Position numbers and translations under genes: made by a program. DNA of 64,000 bases from Pedobacter westerhofensis (GTDB lineage: Bacteria; Bacteroidota; Bacteroidia; Sphingobacteriales; Sphingobacteriaceae): NCBI RefSeq assembly GCF_900182595.1, contig NZ_FXTN01000007.1, forward strand, positions 1-64,000, read 5' to 3'. Shown here piece after piece: positions 1-7,597 of the stretch; position 1 is the first letter of the stretch; each line of letters starts with the position of its first letter. Under the pieces are notes generated by a model. It was not told the DNA's origin and did no database searches. It worked only from the letters and a program-made list of their open reading frames with translations.

Positions 1-242
1 GGTTTTTTACTGTTCATTGTGTCCATAAGTTTATACTAATTTACTTATTCTTACTCTTGATTATCAAGAGTTGACACAGTTTGATTTACAGTCTCCGATA
101 CTAACAAAAAAAATGCACATTAACAAATAAAATGTTAATGTGCATAAGAGATGTTATTATTCAAATTATAAGTAATTATATAAAATTCTGCTTTGGTACG
201 TCTTCATGTTAAATGCATATCCAGTACCAAAGGCCTTAAAGT
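1..242. other. Gene-free leader region with three inverted repeats
   Basis: No convincing gene is seen here. Three inverted repeats stand out: a palindrome at 53-71 (ACTCTTGA/TCAAGAGT around a 3-nt centre), a hairpin at 114-144 with an 11-bp stem (TGCACATTAAC/GTTAATGTGCA), and a looser pair at 191-199 and 224-232 (CTTTGGTAC/GTACCAAAG) just downstream of the broken rhuM-like gene, which is read on the minus strand. The second could act as a terminator, but none has a long T-run. The gene it would serve may lie before the window. Confidence 0.4.
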
Positions 243-446
243 TTAGCAATGCAAAATTAAGGCAGGATGTGTGAGTTCTTCTTCTTTATAAATATTGTTT
301 AAATGCCGTGAGATAGTTGACTTATTTTTGCCAAATAATTCTGATATCTGATTTAGTGTTAACCAAATGGTACTATTATCAACCTTTACGTCAATTACTG
401 TTTCACCATTTTCCGTTTTATAAATAACAATTTGATGGTTCTGCAT
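243..446 (-). pseudogene. RhuM-family protein, N-terminal fragment (copy 1)
   Basis: The 67-residue frame matches the start of the virulence RhuM family: an IYxTENGET opening, then TIWLTLNQISELFGKN followed by STISRHLNNIYKEEEL, the start of the N-terminal DNA-binding-like region. Intact RhuM proteins are about 330 residues, so this is only the first fifth. It ends in a stop after unrelated residues, and nothing downstream on the minus strand continues the family. A second, longer broken copy lies at 3613-3949, and the sequence upstream of both starts is also related, up to repeat copies A and B. Expression and function are unlikely. Confidence 0.7.
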
Positions 447-567
447 TTTTCTAATTTTAACAAAGTACAGGCAAACTTATACCTAATTCTACAGAATCTG
501 GTTAAATTTGTTTTAGATAGAATTCCAAAATTATGCTCTATTTGGCTGTATTTGAACTATTTGATCC

Positions 568-611
568 AAATCTTGTTCAAAGCGGTTCGACTCTAGTCCG
601 GTAAGGGGTAC
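568..611 (+). repeat. 44-nt dispersed element, copy A
   Basis: This is the first of four related 44-nt segments (A 568-611, B 4067-4110, C 7368-7411, D 21179-21222). All share a central GGTTCGA, which looks like a tRNA T-arm/T-loop, and end in GGGGTAC or GGGGTGC. A and B match at 39 of 44 positions and C and D at 36 of 44, counted by eye. Copy A lies 138 nt upstream of the rhuM fragment start, as copy B lies 134 nt upstream of the second one. It runs directly into a terminator hairpin. Confidence 0.75.
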
Positions 612-646
612 AACCCCTCTCTAAAGTACTTAGAGAGGGGTTTTTA
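612..646 (+). terminator. Rho-independent terminator after repeat A
   Basis: AACCCCTCTCTAA and TTAGAGAGGGGTT form a perfect 13-bp stem around AGTAC, followed by a short T-run. The hairpin sequence is unrelated to those after the other copies of the 44-nt element; only its position is conserved. No intact plus-strand gene lies upstream in the window, so its transcript is unknown. Confidence 0.75.
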
Positions 647-696
647 ATTTTTGTCTATTTTGTAATATGCCTCTATCGTTTGGAAACGGCATTTTT

Positions 697-744
697 GGTT
701 CGATCTCCGGCAGGGGAGACCCAGTCGTTCTAAGATCGAACCAG
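697..744 (-). repeat. Partial inverted copy of the 44-nt element, within a palindrome
   Basis: Read on the minus strand from 744, the sequence ACTGGTTCGATCTTAGAACG matches copy D (21192 onward) at nearly every position before it diverges. On the plus strand GGTTCGATCT at 697-706 pairs with AGATCGAACC at 733-742, so the whole stretch is an inverted repeat around a GC-rich centre. It may be a recombination scar between two copies or a partial copy in reverse orientation. Confidence 0.5.
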
Positions 745-766
745 TGGATTTTATAGATATTAATCC

Positions 767-853
767 GGCAGTGTAGTTGCTTTTCTAATCAGCGATGCAG
801 CTAAGTGGATCAATGGACAAAGAATAGAGTTATCAGGCGGTATCTTTTTGTAG
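767..853 (+). pseudogene. 3' end of a short-chain dehydrogenase/reductase gene
   Basis: The frame ending in TAG at 851-853 reads VVAFLISDAAKW then INGQRIELSGGIFL, which is the C-terminal tail of classical SDR proteins (F-L-x-S-D-x-A-x-W-I-x-G-Q and then a GG motif). Only about 28 codons remain; an in-frame stop sits immediately upstream at 761-763, and nothing further upstream resembles an SDR. This is debris from a deleted gene. It lies between repeat A and the hairpin at 903-935, which could have been its terminator. Confidence 0.7.
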
Positions 854-902
854 CCTTAATATGGAAGGTGCAAACCCAGAACATAATTAGGAGAAGAAAA
901 CG

Positions 903-935
903 CCAATCCTGTAGATCAATTGATTTACAGGATTG
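903..935. terminator. Strong hairpin downstream of the SDR remnant
   Basis: CCAATCCTGTA and its near-perfect complement TTACAGGATTGG enclose an AT-rich loop. No clear T-run follows on either strand. It may have terminated the SDR gene now reduced to a remnant. The rest of the stretch 936-1145 is AT-rich and shows no gene. Confidence 0.5.
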
Positions 936-1145
936 GTGTAATAATGTGGTCTTTGATAATCTTAGAATTGTATAAGATAAAAATTGTTAGATAACATATC
1001 ATTAAGTTGTCTTTTCATCGAATGTTATATTAGATTAATTTATAAATCTACTTTAACTTTTGTAAAAATTATTAGTTGTTCCTTTGCTCTGCAGATGAAC
1101 CCAAAGACAATTAAATAAGCTAAATCTATTTGTCGAAAACTCAAT

Positions 1146-1709
1146 TTAATACTCATTCCATTGGGCGGCTGTCACTACCAAACCTCGCTTACTAAATATT
1201 TTGTTTAGCAACAACTGATGTAGTTCCTCATCTGGATCAGAACAGCAGTCGGTTAAAACAGTTAGTTGATAGTCCTTATCAAAGGCTTCGGTAAAAGTTG
1301 AGAGCACCATACCTCCGGTAGAAATTCCGGTTAGTACCAAATCAGAGATATTACTGGCTCTCAAAATCATTTCCAGTTCACTACCGCTAAAAGCGCTCAC
1401 CCTTTTTTTGTTGATCACGATGTCACTTGTAGTAATCCCTAAGTCGGCAGGAATTTCCATGAATGCTCCCAGCGCATCATCATTCGAAAGATGATTTTTT
1501 AAGCCGAAGAACATTGCATTTGCGGGGCTTATTTCTGGTAATCCCTTTTGAAAACCGAGCCGTACAAAAATCACCAGGATATGTTTTTGACGGGCGGTAT
1601 TTATCGCTGCTGCAATATTTCTTCTCAGTAATTTTCCCTGGTCTGGTAGGCTGGCTAAAAAGCCCATCTGCATATCCATGATCAGCAATGCTGTTCGATT
1701 AGTTTCCAT
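1146..1709 (-). CDS. Isochorismatase-family protein lacking the catalytic cysteine
   Basis: This is a 187-residue protein with the isochorismatase/cysteine-hydrolase fold. Visible motifs are LLIMDMQMGFL (catalytic Asp, about residue 11), the basic patch INKKRVSAFSGSEL (catalytic Lys region) and LVLTGISTGGMVLSTF. In typical members the last motif reads G-x-x-T-x-x-C-V, with Cys as nucleophile; here Met stands at that place, so a normal hydrolase reaction is doubtful. GISTGG variants exist in this superfamily, so this is a subfamily trait rather than an obvious defect. It overlaps the upstream MFS gene by 11 nt and is surely co-transcribed with it. Substrate unknown. Confidence 0.85.
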   Translation of the reverse strand: METNRTALLIMDMQMGFLASLPDQGKLLRRNIAAAINTARQKHILVIFVRLGFQKGLPEISPANAMFFGLKNHLSNDDALGAFMEIPADLGITTSDIVINKKRVSAFSGSELEMILRASNISDLVLTGISTGGMVLSTFTEAFDKDYQLTVLTDCCSDPDEELHQLLLNKIFSKRGLVVTAAQWNEY

Positions 1710-2934
1710 AGTCTGATTGTTTTATTATGGTTGTATTTATTAGCCTTTGGTAAAATAATCCGCTGATGATAATGGCAATGATGCCTTCAGCAAATAGTGT
1801 AAATGAAGCGCCTGCATGCGGAGCCAGATAACCTACTAAAAGGCTACCTAACGGTAACATGCCAAATATCGACATGGCGATAAAACTAACTACCCTTCCC
1901 CTGAATAGTGAGTCGGTTTCACTTTGCACAATCGTTACCATCATGGACGACTGAACTATAGCTCCAAGTCCGCAAAGTGCAGAAAAGAACAGTGACAGGT
2001 ATAAATTATGGCAATAAGCAAATAACAGCAGGCTTATCCCTGTTAAAAGTATGGATATCCACATGATCTTTCTGAAATCCGATTGTTTGCCCAGCATAGC
2101 AAGCCACAAAGCTCCTATCAGAGCACCTATACCCGCTGAACTATTTAACCAGCCATAGGTAGTCGCATCTCCTTTGAAGATATCCTTAGCATATACCGGC
2201 AGTAACGTTACATAAGATAGTACAAAAAAATTGGACAGGCAAGAAATCCATATAATCACCGCGATAGGAGGATTGCTTTTAAGATAGTCTATCGCTTCCT
2301 TTAATTTACCGCTAGTTTTCGTTTTAAGAAGGACAGGTACATTTTTGGGCATTTTCATCGCTGCAATTGCGGCTATAACCGCTAGAAAGCTAACGGCGTT
2401 GGAAAGAAAACAGAAAGCAGCCCCATAAGATGCCAGTAAAATACCTGATAAAGCCGGACCGGCAAGTCTTGCCAAAGTGTTGAGCGAAGAATTTAGGGCA
2501 ACGGCGTTCGGCAAGTCATCTTTATTTCCGATCATATCATTGATCATGGATTGCCTTACAGGAACATCATAGGCATTTACAATTCCCAGAAATACACTTA
2601 AAGCCAGAATTACCACCATATTAAAATTTCCGCTGAAAGTATAGATGGTGAGTATAATTGCCTGTACAGCAGAAAGAATTTGTGTAATAAATATTATGGT
2701 GTAACGATTGTACTTATCGGCAATAATACCACCCCTTATAGAAAATAAAAATGATGGAAATTGTTCAGCAAATGTAGTAACGCCCACCATAAATACACTG
2801 TGCGTTACGCTGTATACGATCCAGATTACAGCTGTGCGTTGTATCCACGTGCCCAATCGCGACAAAAGCTGGCCCCAATAAAATAAAGCAAAGTTGCGAC
2901 TTTTAAGTAACCTGAAAGCTTGAGACAGTTGCAT
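1699..2934 (-). CDS. MFS transporter, EntS-like (MFS_3) exporter
   Basis: This 411-residue integral membrane protein has about twelve hydrophobic helices in the pattern of the major facilitator superfamily. The start FALFYWGQLLSRLGTW and the later DVPVRQSMINDMIG are typical of the MFS_3/EntS-type exporters of siderophores and drugs. Length is normal and both halves look intact. It is the first gene of a two-gene unit with the isochorismatase-like protein (11-nt overlap), suggesting export of, or resistance to, a small aromatic or amide compound; that is inference. The Crp/Fnr regulator gene lies just upstream on the same strand. Confidence 0.85.
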   Translation of the reverse strand: MQLSQAFRLLKSRNFALFYWGQLLSRLGTWIQRTAVIWIVYSVTHSVFMVGVTTFAEQFPSFLFSIRGGIIADKYNRYTIIFITQILSAVQAIILTIYTFSGNFNMVVILALSVFLGIVNAYDVPVRQSMINDMIGNKDDLPNAVALNSSLNTLARLAGPALSGILLASYGAAFCFLSNAVSFLAVIAAIAAMKMPKNVPVLLKTKTSGKLKEAIDYLKSNPPIAVIIWISCLSNFFVLSYVTLLPVYAKDIFKGDATTYGWLNSSAGIGALIGALWLAMLGKQSDFRKIMWISILLTGISLLLFAYCHNLYLSLFFSALCGLGAIVQSSMMVTIVQSETDSLFRGRVVSFIAMSIFGMLPLGSLLVGYLAPHAGASFTLFAEGIIAIIISGLFYQRLINTTIIKQSDYGN

Positions 2935-3002
2935 ATTTATTAATCTGATGCAAATCTACCTGGATTGGTTGCCGGGAGTTGTGATATATATCAAAAAATA
3001 CT

Positions 3003-3575
3003 TTAATAGCTGTTGCTGCGTATTCTGCTGAGTGTTTCTCTGGTTATGCCGATATAAGATGCGACATGGGTAAGGGGAATTCTTTGGATCATTTCGGGCT
3101 TGTTTTTAAGAATATACTCATAACGTTCGGCAGGTGTATTCATCCGCATCATGTTGTGATGTTCTTCAGTCGTCAACAGCAAACGGATAAATAAGCGGCG
3201 AATGAAGGTCGAAAAAGTAGTATAGTATTCATGCTCTTTAGGAAATGCCCTGCTATTAATTATCCACACCAGTGATTTTTCCATTGCCTGAATGATGATT
3301 TTGGAAGGTTCCCGGTTAGCGTAAGATTCAAAGCTGGTAAAAAACTGGCCTTCCATAGTAAAATTCAGGTTAACATCAGATCCATCATTGTTATAAAAGT
3401 TGCGGAGACAACCCTGCTCAACTAAAAATATATGTTTACAAATTTGACCTTCTGCTATCAGAGTCTCATTTTTTCTTAATACCACAGGTTTAATGTAAGG
3501 CTCCAAGAAGTTCAGCTCTTCTTCTGTAAAAGGGGATATGCTTTTGAAAATTGATTTAATCGCAGGAGTCATTAT
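3003..3575 (-). CDS. Crp/Fnr-family transcriptional regulator
   Basis: The product is about 190 residues from ATG at 3575; an in-frame upstream ATG at 3602 adds nine residues that do not look conserved. The N-terminal half is a cyclic-nucleotide-binding-like beta barrel (KNETLIAEGQICKHIFLVEQG, then LNFTMEGQFFTSFESY). The C-terminal helix-turn-helix carries RIPLTHVASYIGITRETLSR, a typical Crp motif. Bacteroidota proteins of this class usually lack the residues for cAMP binding, so the ligand is unknown. It sits 68 nt upstream of the MFS/isochorismatase pair on the same strand and probably controls it. Confidence 0.85.
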   Translation of the reverse strand: MMTPAIKSIFKSISPFTEEELNFLEPYIKPVVLRKNETLIAEGQICKHIFLVEQGCLRNFYNNDGSDVNLNFTMEGQFFTSFESYANREPSKIIIQAMEKSLVWIINSRAFPKEHEYYTTFSTFIRRLFIRLLLTTEEHHNMMRMNTPAERYEYILKNKPEMIQRIPLTHVASYIGITRETLSRIRSNSY

Positions 3576-3612
3576 GTTTAAGTTACAAATTGCAATTTGC
3601 ACTATATTCGCT

Positions 3613-3949
3613 GCTATTCAAAGCAATCTGTACCATTTCTACTTGCCTGATAAAAGAGAGTCTCCTCATGTGATTTAACCCGATAACCCACTGAAATTAT
3701 AACATCCAAACTATAAAGTGTTACCGGTTTGTCTGAATTAGCAATGTGCATTTTTTGCACATTGCATTTTTCCTCAAGTTCGTTTTCTTTAAAAATATTG
3801 TTGATATGTTTTGTAATGACTGTTCGATCTCTTTAAAAGAGTGTCGTTATTTGCGCTTGTGTGAGCCAGATAGTTTCATTTTTAAGCTTTACATCAATAT
3901 TCGTTTCACCATTTTCGGTTTCATAAATAGTTATCTGATCATTTTGCAT
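3613..3949 (-). pseudogene. RhuM-family protein, broken (copy 2)
   Basis: From ATG at 3949 the frame reads MQNDQITIYETENGET, then an IWLTQAQITTLF segment, then an in-frame TAA, then RDRTVITKHINNIFKENEL and later LYSLDVIISVGYRVKS. All of these belong to RhuM in the right order and in one frame, so the gene is interrupted by one nonsense codon (CAA to TAA would explain it). After VKS the protein departs from the family and stops at 3613, so roughly the last two thirds are missing. It is the longer sister of the fragment at 243-446; the sequence upstream of both starts is also duplicated. Confidence 0.75.
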
Positions 3950-4066
3950 ATTTTCTATATTTAGTACTAGCAAACTTATATCTAATTCTAAATAAGGTGG
4001 TTAAATTTGTTTTGGATAGAATTTTAAAATTCTGCGCTATAATACTGTAATAAAGCAATTTGAATT

Positions 4067-4110
4067 AAACCTTGTTTAAATCGGTTCGACTCTAGTCCAG
4101 TAAGGGGTGC
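4067..4110 (+). repeat. 44-nt dispersed element, copy B
   Basis: Second copy of the element, 39/44 identical to copy A, with GGTTCGACTCTAGTCC in the centre. It lies 134 nt upstream of the start of the second rhuM remnant, mirroring the spacing of copy A. Its terminal GGGGTGC differs from the GGGGTAC of the others. Confidence 0.75.
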
Positions 4111-4199
4111 ATAACACCCTGATAACAAGGTGTTATCAGATTCAATAATCTGCAATATAAATAATAAGATGTTATGGAATGCATCGCTTTTGCATTCCA
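4111..4199. terminator. Two hairpins after repeat B
   Basis: Directly after copy B, ATAACACC/GGTGTTAT (4111-4137) and the overlapping CTGATAACA/TGTTATCAG (4119-4139) are alternative stems. A second hairpin, TGGAATGCA/TGCATTCCA, sits at 4175-4199. Neither has a strong T-run, so termination is less certain than after copies A, C and D. Confidence 0.4.
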
Positions 4200-4244
4200 A
4201 TTATTTCCTCGATTGTTTGTTTGACGGAATACACCATGTAGAAT

Positions 4245-4481
4245 TTATTCTTTTGTGATACTGTCCACTGCTTTTTTTATAAATGGAACGACAATGAAAC
4301 CTGTAGGAATTGATAGCCATAACTCCACAAGAAAATATTTAAAAAACCATACGTATAAAAAATTGGATGTCCATCCTGTTCTTATCAGTAATAAGCCAAA
4401 AGTCATTGTGCCAGACATGGCGATGGAAACCAGAAACGTAAATAGGATTATTGATTGCAGTTTAGATAATTTCTTTTTCAT
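4245..4481 (-). CDS. DUF2798 family small membrane protein
   Basis: This 78-residue protein has two transmembrane helices joined by a short loop, with the pattern LQSIILFTFLVSIAMSG ... FFKYFLVELWLSIPTGFIVVP that is typical of DUF2798. The family is widespread and has no known function. It is 21 nt downstream of the outer-membrane-type protein gene on the same strand and is probably co-transcribed with it. Length is normal for the family. Confidence 0.8.
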   Translation of the reverse strand: MKKKLSKLQSIILFTFLVSIAMSGTMTFGLLLIRTGWTSNFLYVWFFKYFLVELWLSIPTGFIVVPFIKKAVDSITKE

Positions 4482-4502
4482 AATTATTTCTGTTGTTTGA
4501 TT

Positions 4503-5195
4503 TTAAAAAATATTAGTTTTTATAAATAGCCCGTAGTTGTTCACGTTAATAGCTTCAGGCCCGTAAAAATCATGAATTGATGCTAGGCCAAACTGAAAGC
4601 TTTTGTAGGCTAGCCCCAGGCGAAGGTTGATTTCGCTTATTTCATGATACCCCAGCTTGGTATTGTAATTGTAAAGTCCCTGAAGCCTGGTATAGATCCC
4701 CCAGTTTTTTGATAACATTGGTTTATACTCCAAAACTGCGAATGTTTCAAAATTATACGTTTGGGATAAGTCAAACCGTGGGATAACAACAAGTAAAATA
4801 TCCCGGCTGGCCAGTAGATATTGCAATCCTGCAGTTGGGCGGACTTCAAGGGGAGTAGTTGAAGAACCAATGGCAGAAATCCCTGTAGCAGCTGAAATAC
4901 CCTTCCAGATTTCGGCAGTCACAAAAGACTGCGATAAAAAACTAGTCGTTTGATTGGTCTGTTTGTAATCGCCTGCAAAGTTGGTCACATTAAAAAAACC
5001 AAATTTTGATCCTGCTGAAAACTGTTTACTTACGATAAGCTGAAAAGCGAAACCTTTATTGCCTGCAAATAATTCAATCGGCACTGGTGCGCTTTCTGCG
5101 GGGATATTTTCTGTTTTTGAATTGGCCTGTTCCTGGGCAATCACCAAGCCTGATTGCAGGCACAAGATGATGAATAATAGTAATTTATGCTTCAA
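4503..5195 (-). CDS. Probable outer-membrane beta-barrel protein of unknown function
   Basis: The 230-residue product begins with a clear signal peptide (KHKLLLFIILCLQSGLVIAQ) cleaved near residue 20. The rest alternates polar and hydrophobic residues in many short strands (for example FGFFNVTNFAGDY, AVLEYKPMLS, NWGIYTRLQGLYNY) and ends in GLFIKTNIF with a terminal aromatic residue, as in outer-membrane barrels. No named family is recognised with confidence. Its gene precedes the DUF2798 gene on the same strand, and the AraC gene lies upstream across a 69-nt gap. Confidence 0.7.
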   Translation of the reverse strand: MKHKLLLFIILCLQSGLVIAQEQANSKTENIPAESAPVPIELFAGNKGFAFQLIVSKQFSAGSKFGFFNVTNFAGDYKQTNQTTSFLSQSFVTAEIWKGISAATGISAIGSSTTPLEVRPTAGLQYLLASRDILLVVIPRFDLSQTYNFETFAVLEYKPMLSKNWGIYTRLQGLYNYNTKLGYHEISEINLRLGLAYKSFQFGLASIHDFYGPEAINVNNYGLFIKTNIF

Positions 5196-5249
5196 TTCTC
5201 TCCGTTTTAATTATAAAACAAAGGTAATTAGCGGGCTTTTTTATGAAAA

Positions 5250-5283
5250 GGACGGATAAGGTAATTATTCGGATAAATCAATC
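5250..5283. repeat. 34-bp direct repeat, copy 1 (3' end of araC-type gene)
   Basis: A 34-bp segment with 29 matches to 6705-6738. Here it covers the last codons (MIDLSE and stop) of the AraC-type gene. The other copy, read on the same strand, encodes TIDLSEQLP, so it looks like the 3' end of a second, deleted araC-type gene. Confidence 0.65.
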
Positions 5284-6203
5284 ATATTCCGATATTCAGT
5301 CGGTGTATGGGCAGTATGTTTTTTAAAGAAACGGCCAAAGTACGAAAGATCCTCAAAGCCTATCTTAAAAGCGATCTCGCTAATTGACAGGTTATTTTTT
5401 TGCATTAGAATTTTAGCTTCGAGGATCAGCATTTCATCTATTAATTCGGATGCAGATCTGCTTAATGTAGTCTTTACTGATTTATTCAAATGGTTAGGCG
5501 TAACATTCAGTTTTTCTGCATAAAAGCTCACTGATTTATCTTTAGTAATATGATAATTAATAAGCTTTTTGAATTCCATCGTCAATCGCTCATGCGCTGG
5601 AAAATTAATGCGCAGACGGAAATTGGAAGACTGTTTCATCTCGGCAAGAAGTGTAGTTAGATATAGTTTGATAACGTCTGCATTTTTTTCATCTTCATTA
5701 AGTTGCTGCATCCGTTTGAGTAATACCAGTAAGTGTCCCAATTCTGCATCTGCAAATTTGATGACCGGCCGGATTAACCATTCTGAAAGATCAACTTTAC
5801 TGTGAGATAGATAAGTGTCAGAAAAATGCAGGTAATAAACTTCAATATCTTCCGACATAAAAGATAGGCTGGTGATTTGACCGGCAGGTATAACGATCAT
5901 CATATTTTTTTCAATGATATAATTGTCAAAGCCTGAGCTTGCTTCTAAAGCGCCCGCGGTGACTAATATAATTGAATGTTGGATCTGCCTGTGTGACGGA
6001 AGCGGCATTTGTATTTCATAAGTATCGTCGGCAAGTCCGTGGATGTAAAAATCATTGATATTCTTCTTGTCGTATTCCTTAGAATCATAGTAAGACATGA
6101 TGAGTTTAAATCCATCGTCCCTAAGTGTCGGTATATTATTTACTTTTTTTTTCAATGCCCGCTTTGTTCTAATGTGTATTGGTTTTTGAGAAGAGACTAA
6201 CAT
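5265..6203 (-). CDS. AraC-family transcriptional regulator
   Basis: The gene encodes about 312 residues from ATG at 6203; the frame is open further up to a TTG at 6254, but that extension lacks family likeness. The N-terminal part (NIPTLRDDGFKLI, then a cupin-like ligand domain with QHSIILVTAGALE and IEVYYLHFSDTYL) matches a Bacteroidota AraC subfamily. The C-terminal two helix-turn-helix motifs are clear: FYAEKLNVTPNHLNKSVK and ISEIAFKIGFEDLSYFGRFF, followed by HTPTEYR. It directly follows doxX on the same strand and may regulate it. The 3' end is part of a 34-bp direct repeat found again upstream of doxX. Confidence 0.85.
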   Translation of the reverse strand: MLVSSQKPIHIRTKRALKKKVNNIPTLRDDGFKLIMSYYDSKEYDKKNINDFYIHGLADDTYEIQMPLPSHRQIQHSIILVTAGALEASSGFDNYIIEKNMMIVIPAGQITSLSFMSEDIEVYYLHFSDTYLSHSKVDLSEWLIRPVIKFADAELGHLLVLLKRMQQLNEDEKNADVIKLYLTTLLAEMKQSSNFRLRINFPAHERLTMEFKKLINYHITKDKSVSFYAEKLNVTPNHLNKSVKTTLSRSASELIDEMLILEAKILMQKNNLSISEIAFKIGFEDLSYFGRFFKKHTAHTPTEYRNMIDLSE

Positions 6204-6259
6204 CACAACTTCTGATAAGATCAGTAAGATACCTAGAATGGCCGGCAGATCCAATATTT

Positions 6260-6631
6260 TTATGATGCTTTAATTGTATTTACCTTGGTATAATAAACAT
6301 AAGATATAACCAATACGACTAAGGTCATAAATGGAGGTATCGCTGCATACACTCCTGCTTCTGCAGTATGCGCTATACAGGCAGAAATAAACGTGATAGC
6401 GAATCCTGCATAAGCCCATTCTTTAATGCGTCCGGAAACCAATGGTAAAATAAGTGCGACTGCGCCAAATACCTTTGCGGCACCTAACTCCATCCTGAAA
6501 TAATCCGTGAATCCTAAGTGTTTAAATTCCACAGCTAAGGCGGGATTGGCATAATACATGATTCCTGCTGTTAATCCCGATAAGGCGACCAGACTTGTTG
6601 CGATCCAATAAATTATCTTGTTTTTTTTCAT
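6260..6631 (-). CDS. DoxX-like membrane protein
   Basis: This 123-residue protein has four hydrophobic helices and the DoxX-like pattern HLGFTDYFRMELGAAKVFGA with VSGRIKEWAYAGFAITFISA. DoxX-like proteins are inner-membrane proteins linked in some bacteria to redox or quinone chemistry, but the role of this subfamily is not established. It lies immediately upstream of the AraC regulator on the same strand. The upstream region contains the second copy of a 34-bp repeat (6705-6738). Confidence 0.8.
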   Translation of the reverse strand: MKKNKIIYWIATSLVALSGLTAGIMYYANPALAVEFKHLGFTDYFRMELGAAKVFGAVALILPLVSGRIKEWAYAGFAITFISACIAHTAEAGVYAAIPPFMTLVVLVISYVYYTKVNTIKAS

Positions 6632-6704
6632 CGTGTTTTGGGTGTTAATTAGCCATTGTTTCTTTTAATGGCACAAAGTAACCTGACTTTGATTTCAAAG
6701 AATA

Positions 6705-6738
6705 GGACTAATAAGGCAGTTGTTCGGATAAATCAATC
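6705..6738. repeat. 34-bp direct repeat, copy 2 (upstream of doxX)
   Basis: Shares 29 of 34 positions with 5250-5283, including an unbroken TTCGGATAAATCAATC. Read on the minus strand it translates as TIDLSEQLP, echoing the C-terminus of the AraC protein. The two copies bracket the araC-doxX pair (about 1.46 kb). Confidence 0.65.
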
Positions 6739-6824
6739 GTTTTTAAGAGAGATGTGAAATAATGTATATCTTAGCGATAAGGTCCTTTCAGGCATCGGCC
6801 TACAAATTTATAGTTGAACGATAT

Positions 6825-7226
6825 ATGAATAACCATGCAATTTATTTAGAGCGATGTTTAGCGCTTGCTCAGCTGGCAGCAAGTGAAGGGGAAAACAGAG
6901 TAGGCTCTGTGGTGGTGTTAGACGGCGAAATTATTGGCGAAGGATATGAAAAAAGCCGGACACTGAATGACGTTACGCGACATGCCGAAGTTGTCGCTAT
7001 TTTGGATGCGATCACCAAAAAAGGAAATTGCAGAGGTGCAACACTATATTCAAATATGGAGCCTTGTCTTCTCTGTTCTTATGTTATACGCCATTATCAA
7101 ATCTCCACCGTGGTTTTAAGCAAATATTGCGGGCAGTTGGGTGGAACAAATCCACAATTTAACCTATTGACTACAAATGAAATTACCACATGGATCAAAG
7201 CGCCCGCAGTCATTATTGAATCTTAA
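6825..7226 (+). CDS. Nucleoside/nucleotide deaminase (cytidine-deaminase-like zinc enzyme)
   Basis: About 133 residues from ATG at 6825; an in-frame start at 6762 would add 21 non-conserved residues. The zinc site of the CDA superfamily is complete: TRHAEVVAI (His ligand and catalytic Glu) and EPCLLC (two Cys ligands). The order and spacing fit tRNA-adenosine/guanine/cytosine deaminases of the Bacteroidota 'nucleoside deaminase' group. Substrate cannot be told from sequence. It stands alone on the plus strand, followed by repeat C and its terminator. Confidence 0.85.
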   Translation: MNNHAIYLERCLALAQLAASEGENRVGSVVVLDGEIIGEGYEKSRTLNDVTRHAEVVAILDAITKKGNCRGATLYSNMEPCLLCSYVIRHYQISTVVLSKYCGQLGGTNPQFNLLTTNEITTWIKAPAVIIES

Positions 7227-7367
7227 ATACAAGAATATGAAAAGCGATGTAAATCGGTGGTTTCATCTAGAATATAACGGAATGTCCACAGTGGTGAATT
7301 ATTAACAGATTATTATTGCATCACTGTGTCTTTGGTTTATGTTTCTGAAATACAGCTTATTATTGTT

Positions 7368-7411
7368 AAATCTTCTATAAAACGGTTCGATCTTAATGCG
7401 GCTGGGGGTAC
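7368..7411 (+). repeat. 44-nt dispersed element, copy C
   Basis: Third copy, with ATCTTCTATAAAACGGTTCG as its left part, 36/44 identical to copy D at 21179-21222. Copies C and D belong to one subtype (GGTTCGATCTTA), A and B to another (GGTTCGACTCTA). Together C and D bracket the LytTR gene and the whole peptide operon. The remaining bases of the 7227-7597 gap show no gene. Confidence 0.75.
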
Positions 7412-7415
7412 TTAA

Positions 7416-7448
7416 GGAAACAACCCTAATAGGTTGTTTCCTTTTTTT
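7416..7448 (+). terminator. Terminator after repeat C
   Basis: GGAAACAACC and GGTTGTTTCC form a perfect 10-bp stem around CTAATA, followed by seven T. It would end transcription from the deaminase gene. Confidence 0.8.
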
Positions 7449-7597
7449 ATACCAAAAATGTCTGATAGACACATTGTTATCCACCAGTCATTCTTAGTTC
7501 GATCTTTACTGAAATTCTCTCAGACCTTTTTGAATTATGGTCTAAAATGTGGACTTGGGGTGGTTTTGATCACGTTTTTTGTTTGTTCGATATTTAT

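Noticed and set aside
584..642. A full tRNA gene at the GGTTCGA elements
   Set aside because: Only a T-arm-like core is present; no acceptor, D-arm or anticodon-arm pairing could be drawn for any copy.
3746..3964. Plus-strand 72-residue frame
   Set aside because: It is the antisense shadow of the broken rhuM-like gene at 3613-3949 and reads as low-complexity hydrophobic sequence.
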